NCBI GenBank assembly: GCA_018267285.1
Contig: JAFDYU010000015.1
Location: 1 to 64,000 of the forward strand
Direction: 5' to 3'
From: Bacteroidota bacterium
GTDB taxonomy: Bacteria; Bacteroidota; Bacteroidia; Cytophagales; Cyclobacteriaceae
Length of the DNA stretch: 64,000 bases
Shown: positions 24,422 to 34,204 of the stretch, piece by piece
How positions within the stretch are numbered: position 1 is the first letter of the stretch
How the letters are laid out: every line of letters begins with the position of its first letter
Notes under the pieces: generated by a model
The model's input: the letters and a program-made list of their open reading frames with translations, nothing else
Database searches by the model: none
Told to the model about the DNA's origin: nothing
Position numbers and translations under genes: made by a program

Positions 24422-25774
24422 ATGTCGTTTGAAGAAATCCTTTCATTCGTAAAAAAACGCAATGCCCACGAGCTCGAATTTATTCAGGCTGTGGAAGAGG
24501 TGCTCCTTTCGGTTGCACCCGTGTTAGACCGTCATGCAGAATACCGAAACCTTAAAATATTTGAGCGCATCACCGAGCCCGAGCGTTTAATTTATTTCCG
24601 AGTCAACTGGATGGACGATCAGGGGCAAGTTCAAGTAAACCGAGGGTACCGTGTGCAAATGAGCAGTGCCATCGGCCCTTACAAAGGTGGCCTTCGGTTT
24701 CATCCTTCGGTTACTGCGAGTGTATTGAAGTTTCTAGCGTTCGAACAGATTTTTAAAAATGCTTTAACAGGCCTGCCCATGGGTGGTGGAAAAGGCGGAA
24801 GCGATTTCGACCCCAAAGGTAAAAGCGACAACGAAGTAATGCGTTTTTGCCAGGCCTTCATGAGCGAATTGGCACGACACATTGACGACCGCACCGATGT
24901 GCCCGCTGGCGATATTGGCGTAGGCGGCAGAGAGATTGGATTTTTGTTTGGCGCCTACAAAAAAATTAAAAATGAATTTTCGGGTGTGCTCACCGGTAAA
25001 GGCATCGGCTGGGGCGGCAGTTTAATTCGCACAGAAGCCACCGGCTACGGGTTGATCTATTTTGCCGAGAATATGATGCAAACCAAAAAAGAATCCTTGA
25101 AAGGAAAAACATGCTTGGTCTCCGGTTCGGGAAATGTGGCACAATATGCGATCGAAAAAATCATGCACTTCGGAGGCAAGGTGGTAACGGCTTCCGACTC
25201 GAGCGGATTTATTTATGATGAAGCCGGGTTTACACCGGAAAAACTTGTCTTCTTAATCGACTTAAAAGATGTTCGAAGAGGACGCATTAAAGAATATGCC
25301 GATAAATACAAGTGCAGTTTTTTTGCAGTCAACCCAAAAGATGATTTCAATCCCTTGTGGGCAGTACCGGCCGATTGCGCATTTCCCTGTGCCACACAAA
25401 ATGAAGTAAATGCCAAAGACGCTGAGCATTTGGTAAAAAATAAAGTGAAACTCTTGGGCGAAGGCGCCAATATGCCTACGTCTCCAGAGGCTATCAATAT
25501 ATTAATAGACAACGGAGTGATGTATGCACCCGGCAAAGCGTCTAATGCCGGTGGAGTGGCCACTTCCGGTTTGGAGATGACCCAAAACTACATGGGCCAA
25601 AACTGGACACGGGAAGAAGTGGACAAAAAACTGATCGGCATCATGAAAACAATCCATGACACTTCGCTTGCTGCCGCAAAAGAATACGGCAAGCCCGGCA
25701 ACTATATGGTGGGTGCAAATATTGCCGGCTTCTTAAAAGTAGCCGGTGCCATGCAAGCGCAAGGTTTGATCTAA
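24422..25774 (+). CDS. gdhA: Glutamate dehydrogenase (NADP-type, hexameric)
   Basis: The product, 450 residues from the ATG at 24422 (MSFEEILSFVKKRNAHELEF), interconverts 2-oxoglutarate plus ammonia and glutamate. The substrate domain carries the Lys-rich active site in NALTGLPMGGGKGGSDFDPKG and the catalytic Asp in PAGDIGVGGREIGF. The Rossmann domain starts near GKTCLVSGSGNVAQYA. The length matches small hexameric enzymes. An ATG 17 codons upstream is open but the added stretch (MFALLCYLNSTFK) is not family-like. It is a single gene with 116 bases before the first tldD gene. Confidence 0.95.
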   Translation: MSFEEILSFVKKRNAHELEFIQAVEEVLLSVAPVLDRHAEYRNLKIFERITEPERLIYFRVNWMDDQGQVQVNRGYRVQMSSAIGPYKGGLRFHPSVTASVLKFLAFEQIFKNALTGLPMGGGKGGSDFDPKGKSDNEVMRFCQAFMSELARHIDDRTDVPAGDIGVGGREIGFLFGAYKKIKNEFSGVLTGKGIGWGGSLIRTEATGYGLIYFAENMMQTKKESLKGKTCLVSGSGNVAQYAIEKIMHFGGKVVTASDSSGFIYDEAGFTPEKLVFLIDLKDVRRGRIKEYADKYKCSFFAVNPKDDFNPLWAVPADCAFPCATQNEVNAKDAEHLVKNKVKLLGEGANMPTSPEAINILIDNGVMYAPGKASNAGGVATSGLEMTQNYMGQNWTREEVDKKLIGIMKTIHDTSLAAAKEYGKPGNYMVGANIAGFLKVAGAMQAQGLI

Positions 25775-25890
25775 TAACTTAACTGATTTATATTTTTTAT
25801 TGGGCCACAAGGTTGAGCCACTCATATAAAAAATAAAAAACAACAGAACCTTTTGTCTAAATTTCATTTCTAACTCATTCAATATTTTTG

Positions 25891-27531
25891 ATGAAAAGAC
25901 GTGATTTTATTCAACTAACAGGAGCTGGTTTGGGCGGAGCTTTTATGCCGGCATTTGTTCCGGGCAATCTGGTTTCGCTTCAATCGTTACTAGATAATCC
26001 TCTTTTAAATTCACAAAAAAAATCGTTGGCCGATGTGGCCCTCAACACTGCTAAAAGCCTAAGTGCAACGTATGCCGATGTGCGCATCGGGCGCTACCTC
26101 AATCAATTCATCAGCACGCGCGAAAGCAGAGTGCAGAATATTGTCAACACCGAATCGTTTGGCGTTGGGGTGCGCGTTATCGTCAACGGCACCTGGGGGT
26201 TTGCGGCAACAAATGAGGTAACGGTAGATGGAATTAAAAAAGCCACGGAGCGTGCAGTTGCAATAGCTAAGGCAAATTCAAAATTTCAAAAAGAGCCCGT
26301 AAAACTTGCCCCTACTCAAAGCTATGGCGAAGTAACCTGGAGCACACCTCTTCAAAAAAATTCGTTTGAAGTTCCGGTATCCGAGAAAGTGGATTTACTG
26401 CTGCGCACCAATGCAAACGCATTGAAAAACGGAGCAAGCTTCGCAAACTCAAACCTCTTTCAGGTGAACGAGCAAAAATATTTCGCTTCTACCGATGGAT
26501 CGTATATCGATCAGGATGTACATCGTATCTGGCCCACCTTCACGGTCTCTGTTATAGATCGTGCCTCAGGCAAATTCAAATCGCGCGATGCCATGAGTGC
26601 ACCCATGGGCATGGGTTATGAGTACCTGATTCCTAAACAAGAAGACAAGCTTGCAGGACCCGATGGAATGATTTTGTATCGCAACAGCTACGACCTGGTT
26701 GAAGATGCCGGCATTGCAGCACGGCAGGCCAAAAATAAGTTAGCAGCAAAATCGGTTGAGCCCGGAAAATATGATCTAGTGTTGGAGCCCAATCATTTGG
26801 GGCTCACCATCCATGAATCGGTAGGCCACCCGCTGGAGCTCGATCGTATTTTGGGATATGAAGCCAATTATGCCGGAACCAGCTTTGCTTCTTTAGACAA
26901 ACTTAAATCGGGAAACTTCAACTACGGAAGCAAACAGGTGAACATTGTTGCCGACAAAACCCAACCCGGTTCTTTGGGTGCAGTTGGCTACGATGACGAA
27001 GGCGTTAAATGCAAGCGCTGGGAACTTATCAAAGATGGAGTGTTTGTAAACGTTGAAGCGATCCGAGACCAAGTGCACATTGTTAACCAAAACGAATCGC
27101 ACGGATGTTGCTACGCACAAAGCTGGAGCGATGTGCAATTTCAACGTATGCCCAACGTATCGCTACTGCCCGGCAAAGAATCGTACTCCAGCGAGCAAAT
27201 GATAAAAGACATTGAAAAGGGAATCTACATTGCCGGCCGTGGGTCGTACTCCATCGATCAGCAACGATACAATTTTCAATTTGGCGGTACTGTTTTTTAC
27301 GAAATTAAAAACGGACAAATAGCCGGCATGCTCGATGATGTGGCTTATCAATCGAATACCCAGGAATTTTGGAACAGCTGTGCAAAAATTTGTGATGAAA
27401 AAGAATATCGCCTTTTCGGTTCATTCTTTGATGGCAAAGGTCAGCCTTCGCAAATAAGTGCCGTGTCGCACGGAAGCTCACCGGCACGCTTTAACGGAAT
27501 AAATGTGATTAACACCGGAAGGAAATTGTAA
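25891..27531 (+). CDS. TldD-type metalloprotease with Tat signal, paralogue 1
   Basis: The 546-residue protein opens with a twin-arginine signal (MKRRDFIQLTGAGLGGAFMP). A TldD fold follows, with the zinc motif HESVGH at residues 308-313 (HExxxH). A conserved cysteine in the C-terminal QEFWNSC segment is a likely third zinc ligand, as in E. coli TldD. Known TldD/TldE heterodimers trim unfolded or linear peptides, including RiPP precursors such as microcin B17. E. coli TldD is cytoplasmic, whereas this protein should be exported folded. It heads the D-D-E series; the next paralogue starts 65 bases after its stop and is very similar along its whole length. Confidence 0.92.
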   Translation: MKRRDFIQLTGAGLGGAFMPAFVPGNLVSLQSLLDNPLLNSQKKSLADVALNTAKSLSATYADVRIGRYLNQFISTRESRVQNIVNTESFGVGVRVIVNGTWGFAATNEVTVDGIKKATERAVAIAKANSKFQKEPVKLAPTQSYGEVTWSTPLQKNSFEVPVSEKVDLLLRTNANALKNGASFANSNLFQVNEQKYFASTDGSYIDQDVHRIWPTFTVSVIDRASGKFKSRDAMSAPMGMGYEYLIPKQEDKLAGPDGMILYRNSYDLVEDAGIAARQAKNKLAAKSVEPGKYDLVLEPNHLGLTIHESVGHPLELDRILGYEANYAGTSFASLDKLKSGNFNYGSKQVNIVADKTQPGSLGAVGYDDEGVKCKRWELIKDGVFVNVEAIRDQVHIVNQNESHGCCYAQSWSDVQFQRMPNVSLLPGKESYSSEQMIKDIEKGIYIAGRGSYSIDQQRYNFQFGGTVFYEIKNGQIAGMLDDVAYQSNTQEFWNSCAKICDEKEYRLFGSFFDGKGQPSQISAVSHGSSPARFNGINVINTGRKL

Positions 27532-27596
27532 CAAGGAAATGATATCGCTTACAACAGACTTTCAAAAATTAGATTAACCGATTAACCAAAAATTAA

Positions 27597-29237
27597 ATGA
27601 AGAGACGAGATTTTATTCAACTCACGGGCATGAGTGCGGGCGCCATGATGATGCCGTTCACCTCATTTGCTAGCCCTGTAGAGCTATCGCGGCTGCTCGA
27701 TCCGCTTATGGATGTGCAACAGAAAAAACAACTGGCCGATATCGCGCTGAACACAACCAAATCGTTGGGGGCAACCTACACCGATGTGCGCATTGGCCGA
27801 TACCTCAACCAATTTGTAATTACGCGCGAAAAAAAGGCGCAGAACATCGTCAACACCGAATCTTTTGGTGCGGGTATACGTGTGATTGTAAACGGCACGT
27901 GGGGCTTCGCGGCCAGCAATAATGTAACAGCCGAGGGAATAAAGAAAACAGCCGAACGCGCGGTTGCAATTGCTAAAGCAAATTCAAAATTTCAAAACGA
28001 ACCGGTGAAACTTGCGGCAACGCCTTCGTATGGCGAAGTAAGCTGGAAAACTCCAATCGTAAAAAATGGTTTTGAAGTTCCGGTAAAAGACAAAGTCGAT
28101 CTGCTGCTCAGCGCAAACGCCAAGGCTATGGAGAAAGGCGCCAACTTTGTAAACAGCATTATGTTTTTGGTGAACGAACAAAAATACTTTGCCTCTTCCG
28201 AAGGCTCGTACATCGATCAAGATGTCCATCGTACGTGGCCCAACTTTAATGTCAACGTAGTCGATCGGGCTTCGGGCCAATTCAAAAGCCGTTCTGCTTT
28301 CAGTGCCCCTGTAGGCATGGGCTACGAATACCTCGATGGCAAAGCCGAAGACAAAATTGAAGGGCCGGGAGGAATTATTTTGTACAACAAATCGTACGAC
28401 ATTGTTGAAGATGCAGGCATGGCCGCTGAGCAAGCCAAACAAATGGTAACAGCCAAATCGGTAGAACCGGGCAAATACGATCTGGTGCTGGAACCTTCGC
28501 ACCTGTGGCTCACCATTCATGAATCGGTTGGCCACCCCACCGAACTCGACCGTGTTCTCGGCTACGAAGCCAACTATGCGGGCACCAGTTTCCTCACGCT
28601 TGACAAATGGCAATCGAAGAAATTTAATTTCGGAAGTAAGATTGTAAACATCGTAGCCGACAAAACACAGCCCGGATCGCTCGGTGCGGTGGCGTATGAT
28701 GACGAAGGTGTAAAATGCAAAAAGTGGGATTTGATTAAAGACGGAATTTTAGTCAACTACCAGGCGATCCGCGATCAGGTGAATATCATCGGGCAAAAAG
28801 AATCGCACGGTTGTTGTTATTCGCAAAATTGGAGCGATGTACAGTTTCAACGTATGGCCAACGTGTCTCTCCAACCCGGCAAAGAACCGTTAACACCTCA
28901 GCAGATGATCGCTGGTGTTGAGAAGGGAATTTACATTGTGAAAAACGGCTCATTCTCCATCGACCAACAGCGTTACAATTTTCAGTTTGGCGGAGTACTG
29001 TTCTTCGAAATAAAGAATGGAAAAATCGAAGGGATGCTAAAAGATGTAGCCTATCAATCAAACACACAAGAGTTTTGGAATTCCTGTGCACAGATTTGCG
29101 ATGAGCGCGATTACCGATTGAATGGCGCATTTAATGATGGCAAGGGTCAGCCCGGCCAGTCCAATGCCGTTTCGCACGGATCGGCTACCGCACGGTTTAA
29201 TGGCGTAAACGTAATTAATACCGGAAGAAATATATAA
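27597..29237 (+). CDS. TldD-type metalloprotease with Tat signal, paralogue 2
   Basis: The 546-residue protein is collinear with the preceding one and shares long identical runs (for example FNFGSKIVNIVADKTQPGSL against NFNYGSKQVNIVADKTQPGS), so the two arose by tandem duplication. It keeps the twin-arginine start MKRRDFIQLTGMSAGAMMMP, the HESVGHPTE zinc motif and the C-terminal NSC cysteine. The loop after the zinc motif reads TSFLTLDKWQSKKFNF, closer to paralogue 3 than to paralogue 1, so paralogues 2 and 3 are probably the nearer pair. It is followed 92 bases later by a TldE gene, the probable partner. Confidence 0.92.
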   Translation: MKRRDFIQLTGMSAGAMMMPFTSFASPVELSRLLDPLMDVQQKKQLADIALNTTKSLGATYTDVRIGRYLNQFVITREKKAQNIVNTESFGAGIRVIVNGTWGFAASNNVTAEGIKKTAERAVAIAKANSKFQNEPVKLAATPSYGEVSWKTPIVKNGFEVPVKDKVDLLLSANAKAMEKGANFVNSIMFLVNEQKYFASSEGSYIDQDVHRTWPNFNVNVVDRASGQFKSRSAFSAPVGMGYEYLDGKAEDKIEGPGGIILYNKSYDIVEDAGMAAEQAKQMVTAKSVEPGKYDLVLEPSHLWLTIHESVGHPTELDRVLGYEANYAGTSFLTLDKWQSKKFNFGSKIVNIVADKTQPGSLGAVAYDDEGVKCKKWDLIKDGILVNYQAIRDQVNIIGQKESHGCCYSQNWSDVQFQRMANVSLQPGKEPLTPQQMIAGVEKGIYIVKNGSFSIDQQRYNFQFGGVLFFEIKNGKIEGMLKDVAYQSNTQEFWNSCAQICDERDYRLNGAFNDGKGQPGQSNAVSHGSATARFNGVNVINTGRNI

Positions 29238-29329
29238 TATCGTAGATGTGCAGATGACTGATTTAAAAAACGATTTTAGCTTCTAAACACAACGAAAAAA
29301 TCTAATAAAAACTAATAACGAAATTAATT

Positions 29330-30664
29330 ATGGCAATACTTTCAAAAGACGAAGCCCAGCAAATCCTGAAAAAGGTTATCGGCTTCTCTAAGGCAGACGG
29401 AATTCAAGCCAACCTAAACGGCAATGATGGTGGGAACATCCGCTATGCGCGAAACAGTGTGTCTACGTCTGGCGAAGACAGTAACGTGGGCTTAGGTGTG
29501 CAATCGTATTATGGAAAAAAATCCGGCACGGCAACGATCAATGAATTTGATGACGCCTCGTTGGAAAAGGTAGTTAAGCGCTCGGAAGAATTGGCTCAGC
29601 TTGCTCCTGAAAACCCAGAGTTCATGGAACCACTGGGTCCGCAAACATACGGAGGCGAGTCAAAGACCTGGTCTGAACAAACCGCAAAAATTACTCCCGA
29701 ATACCGCGCTCAGGCTGCTGCCAACAGCATTGGCCCAGCTTCTAAAAAAGAAGTAACGGCCGCAGGGTTTCTCGAAGACAACCGCGGGTTCAACGCCATG
29801 ATGAACAGCAAGGGATTGTTTGCCTACAACAAAGCCACGGGGGTGGATTTTACCGTGACTATGCGCACCAACGATGGCACCGGCTCCGGATGGGCTGCGC
29901 GCACCAACAATGACGTAAGCAAAATAAATACAGCAGATGCTTCTGCTGTTGCCATTGAAAAGGCGCTCTCTTCCAGAAACGCAAAGGCTCTTGAACCCGG
30001 AAAATACACCGTTGTTTTAGAGGCTGCTGCTGCCGCAGATTTAGTTCGGTTAATGCTCAACATGAACGCTCGACAAGCCGATGAAGGGAGAAGTTTTTAT
30101 TCTAAAAAAGGTGGCGGCACAAAACTCGGTGAGAAGATTGTTGACGAGCGCGTGAATATTTACACCGACCCTTGGCACGATGAAGTACCCTCCTCTCCCT
30201 GGGCGGGCGATGGCCAAGCTCGCAAAAGAATGGATCTGATAAAAAACGGAGTAGTGTCCAATCTTTTTTACGATCGCTATTGGGCATCTCAGAAAAACGT
30301 TGCCCCAGTTCCGTTTGGTGGAAACACCATCATGCAAGGAGGTACTGCTTCCATTGAAGATATGATTAAAGACACGAAGCGAGGAGTGCTTGTAACGCGC
30401 TTCTGGTACATTCGCCCCGTTGACCCGCAAACGCTCCTGTACACCGGGCTTACGCGAGACAGTACATTTTATATTGAAAACGGAAAGATCAAACACCCGA
30501 TAAAAAACTTCCGCTTCAACGAAAGCCCCATCATTATGCTGAACAACCTGGAGACTCTTGGGAAACAAGAACGTGCCGTTACCAGTGAGGGCAACCCCAA
30601 CGGGCTCATCCCCTCTATGAAGATCCGCGATTTTACTTTTTCAAGTTTATCGGATGCAATCTGA
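29330..30664 (+). CDS. TldE/PmbA-type subunit, paralogue 1
   Basis: The 444-residue protein belongs to the TldE (PmbA) branch. It shares the TldD fold (VRYARN-like NIRYARNSVSTSGEDS near the N-terminus, DERVNIYTDPW in the middle, KIRDFTFSSLSDAI at the end) but has no HExxxH zinc motif, as expected for the non-catalytic partner in the TldD/TldE complex. It starts MAILSKDEAQQILKKVIGFS with no signal peptide, unlike the TldD proteins beside it. The gene ends just before a strong terminator, so tldD1-tldD2-tldE1 look like one transcription unit. Confidence 0.9.
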   Translation: MAILSKDEAQQILKKVIGFSKADGIQANLNGNDGGNIRYARNSVSTSGEDSNVGLGVQSYYGKKSGTATINEFDDASLEKVVKRSEELAQLAPENPEFMEPLGPQTYGGESKTWSEQTAKITPEYRAQAAANSIGPASKKEVTAAGFLEDNRGFNAMMNSKGLFAYNKATGVDFTVTMRTNDGTGSGWAARTNNDVSKINTADASAVAIEKALSSRNAKALEPGKYTVVLEAAAAADLVRLMLNMNARQADEGRSFYSKKGGGTKLGEKIVDERVNIYTDPWHDEVPSSPWAGDGQARKRMDLIKNGVVSNLFYDRYWASQKNVAPVPFGGNTIMQGGTASIEDMIKDTKRGVLVTRFWYIRPVDPQTLLYTGLTRDSTFYIENGKIKHPIKNFRFNESPIIMLNNLETLGKQERAVTSEGNPNGLIPSMKIRDFTFSSLSDAI

Positions 30665-30685
30665 TTTTTAATAATCCGAAATACT

Positions 30686-30714
30686 AAGCCCCTGTCAATG
30701 ACAGGGGCTTTTTT
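30686..30714 (+). terminator. Rho-independent terminator after tldE1
   Basis: CCCCTGT (30689-30695) and ACAGGGG (30701-30707) form a perfect stem with loop CAATG; flanking A and T bases extend it, followed by TTTTTT. It lies 22 bases after the stop codon of the TldE gene. Confidence 0.9.
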
Positions 30715-31033
30715 ATTAAAGGCTTCTATAACTATTACAGATAATAAAATAAAGAAATACGGGGTTTTTCCTGTTGTTTACAATTTAGGAAAAGAATTAT
30801 TTTTGATTGCTCAGATCCTAATAGCTTTAATTGCTTTTAATAATGATTTCTTGGTATTACTTAGCTATCCTTATGATCAATTTGTAGATAAGATTTATGA
30901 CAAATGTTTTAACATCTTTTCATGTTGCTGGCTTTCGCTTCTGCCTTCTTCTGGGCAAGCGTGCGAGAGAATACAATTAGTTTAATAAAGATCCCAAAGA
31001 CAGAACTCTATTTAAAATCACACAAACAAAAAT
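30715..31033. other. Intergenic region with possible promoter, no CDS
   Basis: These 319 bases separate the tldD-tldD-tldE unit from the beta-barrel gene. A 95-codon open frame crosses it but begins inside the terminator stem, is rich in rare-looking hydrophobic runs and ends without homology signals, so I do not call it. A Bacteroidota-type promoter, TTG (30774-30776), 21 bases, TATTTTTG (30798-30805), is present and would leave a leader of about 220 bases before 31034. Confidence 0.35.
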
Positions 31034-31792
31034 ATGTTCAATAAAATAACGCGATATACGTTGGCAACGATGTTGGCTATACTTGGAGCCGCTTCGTTAC
31101 CAGTTTCAGCGCAGATATCTGTCGGAGCCAAGTTGGGTGCAAACCTTAACCAGTTTTCTCAGCCCGGCACAACGATAGGTTTTTCTGCAGGTGCTTTTGC
31201 TTCTTACCGGATCACTAGTTTCCTCAATGTAAAGGTGGAACCTCAATACACCTTACAAGGCGGAGCCCGGCAAACCTACTACAGAGATTATAGTTCTTTG
31301 GGTGGTAACGTCTCCTCAGTAGAATTTATTAACCCCAACATAACCATGCATAACATTGAGGTACCTCTGTTGGTGGAATTGACCTTGCCCGAATTTGCCG
31401 AGGAAAATGTCATTCCGAAATTGATTGTAGGGGGATCTTACACCTTTATGGCACAAGCTATTGAATCGCGTACGGAACGATTCATTTTTACAGGCACACC
31501 CACACCTCCTGCTGTTGACGTTGGTTATCAGCATGAAGATGTAACGGATAACTATACCCGAAATCAATTCAGCGCAATAGTTGGCTTAGGGGTTATGTTT
31601 AAAACGGATAAACGTGATTTCCAGTTTGATATCCGTTACCGTCAAGGGTTTTCGCAAGTGAATCTTATTAAATTCCCGGACGCCATTCAAAAGACGAGTA
31701 GCTCCAGCTCAATACCAGCTAATGGGGTGGGGGGAAATCTCTTTACCTCAACATTGAGTTTTAATTTTTCTATGACAATTTTTAATTTCTAA
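31034..31792 (+). CDS. PorT-like outer-membrane beta-barrel protein
   Basis: The 252-residue protein has a signal peptide ending near LPVSAQ (about residue 27). The mature N-terminus ISVGAKLGANLNQFSQPG leads into alternating strands such as SFLNVKVEPQYTLQGGARQT and DFQFDIRYRQGFSQVNLIKF. It ends with a strand finishing in aromatic residues (SFNFSMTIFNF), the usual barrel-insertion signal. It fits the small eight-strand barrels (OmpW/PorT-like, often DUF-labelled) common in Bacteroidota. The lipoprotein gene starts 17 bases later, so they form a two-gene unit between the two tldDE sets. Confidence 0.85.
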   Translation: MFNKITRYTLATMLAILGAASLPVSAQISVGAKLGANLNQFSQPGTTIGFSAGAFASYRITSFLNVKVEPQYTLQGGARQTYYRDYSSLGGNVSSVEFINPNITMHNIEVPLLVELTLPEFAEENVIPKLIVGGSYTFMAQAIESRTERFIFTGTPTPPAVDVGYQHEDVTDNYTRNQFSAIVGLGVMFKTDKRDFQFDIRYRQGFSQVNLIKFPDAIQKTSSSSSIPANGVGGNLFTSTLSFNFSMTIFNF

Positions 31793-31809
31793 ACTCCAAA
31801 CACACAAAC

Positions 31810-34053
31810 ATGAAAAAACTATTTTCTATTTTAATCGGAACGGCTCTGGTCGCAGCCGTCATCATTGCCTGTAAAGACAACTTTAACGAGAGCGATTTTT
31901 TAAAGCTTCAATCACAACTTAAAACTCAGCAGGATTCTGCCAAGCTTAATCAACAACTAAAGCAGTTGAACGATGCCGGTGAACTACTTTCTTTTACCGT
32001 GCAAGTAGTGGAAGACCGCACACCATTGGCGGATGTTGATGTTCAAATATCAAACGATGTAACTTCCGGAACTGCCAAGGTTACCACCGATGCCAACGGT
32101 AATGCCATCTTCACCAAGGTCCGTGTAGGTAGCAATACCGTTATCCTGAGCAAATCGGGGTACATCACTACAACGGCTGTAGTAGATTTCGGGTCGCTCA
32201 CTAATTTCTACACAACGGTTACCGGAGCAAATGGCTCGATCAACGTTGTTGCGTTAAAACAATCTCGTTCTTGCATCCTTCCTTTGTTTTCTATAGGTGG
32301 CACGGGTAGCACCGCTACAATTACCGGCAAAGTCACCATTGAAAACGACCTCACAAATACTACCCCGGAAATCCCACAGAACATAACACTAAAAGCCAAT
32401 TATGCTAGCGGCCTAACCACTGCTGTGCCCGGTACCGGTGTAACTATTAACTCGTATAGTTTTAATAACGGAGGCATTGGGACAGCAACGGTCGATAATA
32501 CAACCGGCAATTATACCATGATTGTTCCTGCATTAGCCGCAGGGCTTTCTATGAGCTTGATTGTACCTGAAATTGAAGGCAACTTAAAGCTTGCTGCCAA
32601 CACCGTAGATGGGCAACCCGCCAACGGGCAACCTGCTCCGCAAATTTTTCCTGCTGCTATGTTAAGTATGCCAACACAATGGGGAAATTTAGTAGCCGGA
32701 TATGATGTTACTATCCCTACAGTGGTTGGTGCCAAAGCTGTTTTCCCAGCTCCCCCTCCAGCCGGAGCTGGTTTATCGTTTACCATGTCTGCGTTAGCGA
32801 GACCTTTGGGTGTAGCTGCTGACGGAGTAACACCATCAACCTGGGATACGTACAATTTTGGAATTGATCCGGGTGACCCCACCCAATTTGACGTTGCACA
32901 AACGGCTTACCAGCTAACCACACGGGGATCCGGATATACGGCTTCGCCTACGGTTACGGTTACAGGCGGTGGTGGTTCCAATGCAGTAATGAAGGCCAGC
33001 TTACGCGGATATTTAACCGGGTTGACTATTAATGCGGGTGGAACTGGTTACGATGGCTCGAATATTACTGTAACTTTTTCTTATGTCGACAACAATTCCG
33101 TTACGTATGATATGATTTTCCCTTCTTGCGCGGTTACTGTAAGTGCTGGAGCTCTTGCTACGATCACGTTGCCTACATTTAGTTCGCCTTGGCAAACCGT
33201 TGTAGCTAATAGTGTTGCCGGGTATAATGTAGCAAGCTTTAAAGCAACAATTAGTGGTGGGGCTGGCACAGGAGCTACAGTTACTCCTGTATTCTCTGCC
33301 GAAGTAGATCACATCAAACTTGAAAAAGCCGGAACCGGATTTAATGCTGCCCCCACAATAACATTTACAGGCGGAGGCGGAACCACCCAAGCAACTATGG
33401 CTGTAAAAGAATTTAGAACGCAATGGTCTGTTGCGCCAAACAACACCACAAACACTACGCCTTACTCAATTTTGCCAGATAATATCACTTGGCAATACAA
33501 TCAATTAAATGGTGGTATTTTTACAGAGAATCGTGTTTATGACAAGGAGAACAATATATCATTCTACAATGATGATATACAGGCTTCCGATGGCCAGGTA
33601 ATACACCTGGATCCTACAAAAACATTTAGAACGTTCAGTTTTAATCAAGTTCAACCGGTACCGATAATTACTTCAAGCCCTTCCACTCAGGCACAGGCCA
33701 ATCTAAATATCAATTCAAATGGGCAGATTCCTTCCATTTTTAGTACCAATAATGGGAGAGGATATTCAACACCTCCTACGGTAACAATTCAACCAATGGT
33801 TACAGGTGCCCCCGGCAGCGGAGCTGTAATAGATCTTTCCGGCAGCATCGGCTACAACAGCAAAACCGGTGAATATAGCTGGGGCGGTGGTTCAACTGTT
33901 CTTACAACTGGCACTGGCTACGCACAGTTCGTAAACAAACAGCCATATGTTCCTTATGCAGGGCCTGCATCTACTTTCACAGTAAAAACAGGAGAAACAA
34001 CGGTTCAAAATATTGTTTATGGAACAGGTAAGAGAAAGCAACAGGTGAACTAA
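31810..34053 (+). CDS. Large repeat-containing lipoprotein with CarboxypepD-like domain
   Basis: The 747-residue protein has a lipoprotein signal (MKKLFSILIGTALVAAVIIAC) with lipidation at Cys21. A short coiled coil (LQSQLKTQQDSAKLNQQLKQ) comes next, then an Ig-like carboxypeptidase-regulatory domain (about residues 58-125). The middle and C-terminal parts contain at least three copies of a degenerate glycine-rich motif G-x-G-Y/F-x(2-3)-P-T-V/I-T: RGSGYTASPTVTVTGGGG, AGTGFNAAPTITFTGGGG and NGRGYSTPPTVTIQP. I know no function for it. Its position between two TldD/TldE sets makes it a candidate partner or substrate of the exported protease. It is strongly Thr/Asn/Gly-rich, unlike its neighbours. 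Confidence 0.85.
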   Translation: MKKLFSILIGTALVAAVIIACKDNFNESDFLKLQSQLKTQQDSAKLNQQLKQLNDAGELLSFTVQVVEDRTPLADVDVQISNDVTSGTAKVTTDANGNAIFTKVRVGSNTVILSKSGYITTTAVVDFGSLTNFYTTVTGANGSINVVALKQSRSCILPLFSIGGTGSTATITGKVTIENDLTNTTPEIPQNITLKANYASGLTTAVPGTGVTINSYSFNNGGIGTATVDNTTGNYTMIVPALAAGLSMSLIVPEIEGNLKLAANTVDGQPANGQPAPQIFPAAMLSMPTQWGNLVAGYDVTIPTVVGAKAVFPAPPPAGAGLSFTMSALARPLGVAADGVTPSTWDTYNFGIDPGDPTQFDVAQTAYQLTTRGSGYTASPTVTVTGGGGSNAVMKASLRGYLTGLTINAGGTGYDGSNITVTFSYVDNNSVTYDMIFPSCAVTVSAGALATITLPTFSSPWQTVVANSVAGYNVASFKATISGGAGTGATVTPVFSAEVDHIKLEKAGTGFNAAPTITFTGGGGTTQATMAVKEFRTQWSVAPNNTTNTTPYSILPDNITWQYNQLNGGIFTENRVYDKENNISFYNDDIQASDGQVIHLDPTKTFRTFSFNQVQPVPIITSSPSTQAQANLNINSNGQIPSIFSTNNGRGYSTPPTVTIQPMVTGAPGSGAVIDLSGSIGYNSKTGEYSWGGGSTVLTTGTGYAQFVNKQPYVPYAGPASTFTVKTGETTVQNIVYGTGKRKQQVN

Positions 34054-34076
34054 GTATTTCTTTTAATAATTTATCA

Positions 34077-34114
34077 AGAGGCTGTCTCGAAAAAAGACAG
34101 CCTTTTGTTTTTTT
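34077..34114 (+). terminator. Rho-independent terminator after the lipoprotein gene
   Basis: AGGCTGTCT (34079-34087) pairs perfectly with AGACAGCCT (34095-34103) around a 7-base loop, followed by TTTG and a run of T. It ends the beta-barrel/lipoprotein unit 25 bases after the stop codon. Confidence 0.9.
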
Positions 34115-34204
34115 TCTGAAGAAATTCGGTTTCAGGCTACACAACTTTTTTTTAAATTGGTCGTCTTAGATTAAGTTCAACTATCATCCTAACCCAAAAA
34201 AATT

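Noticed and set aside
25793-25842. AT-rich inverted repeat (ATTTTTTAT / ATAAAAAAT) after gdhA as terminator
   Set aside because: The stem contains no GC pairs, the loop is about 25 bases and no T run follows the right arm.
27984-28613. Minus-strand frame of 209 codons inside tldD2
   Set aside because: Antisense to a conserved metalloprotease; the same kind of shadow frame occurs opposite its paralogues.
30698-30985. Open frame of 95 codons after tldE1
   Set aside because: It begins inside the terminator stem, has no recognisable domain and no initiation context.
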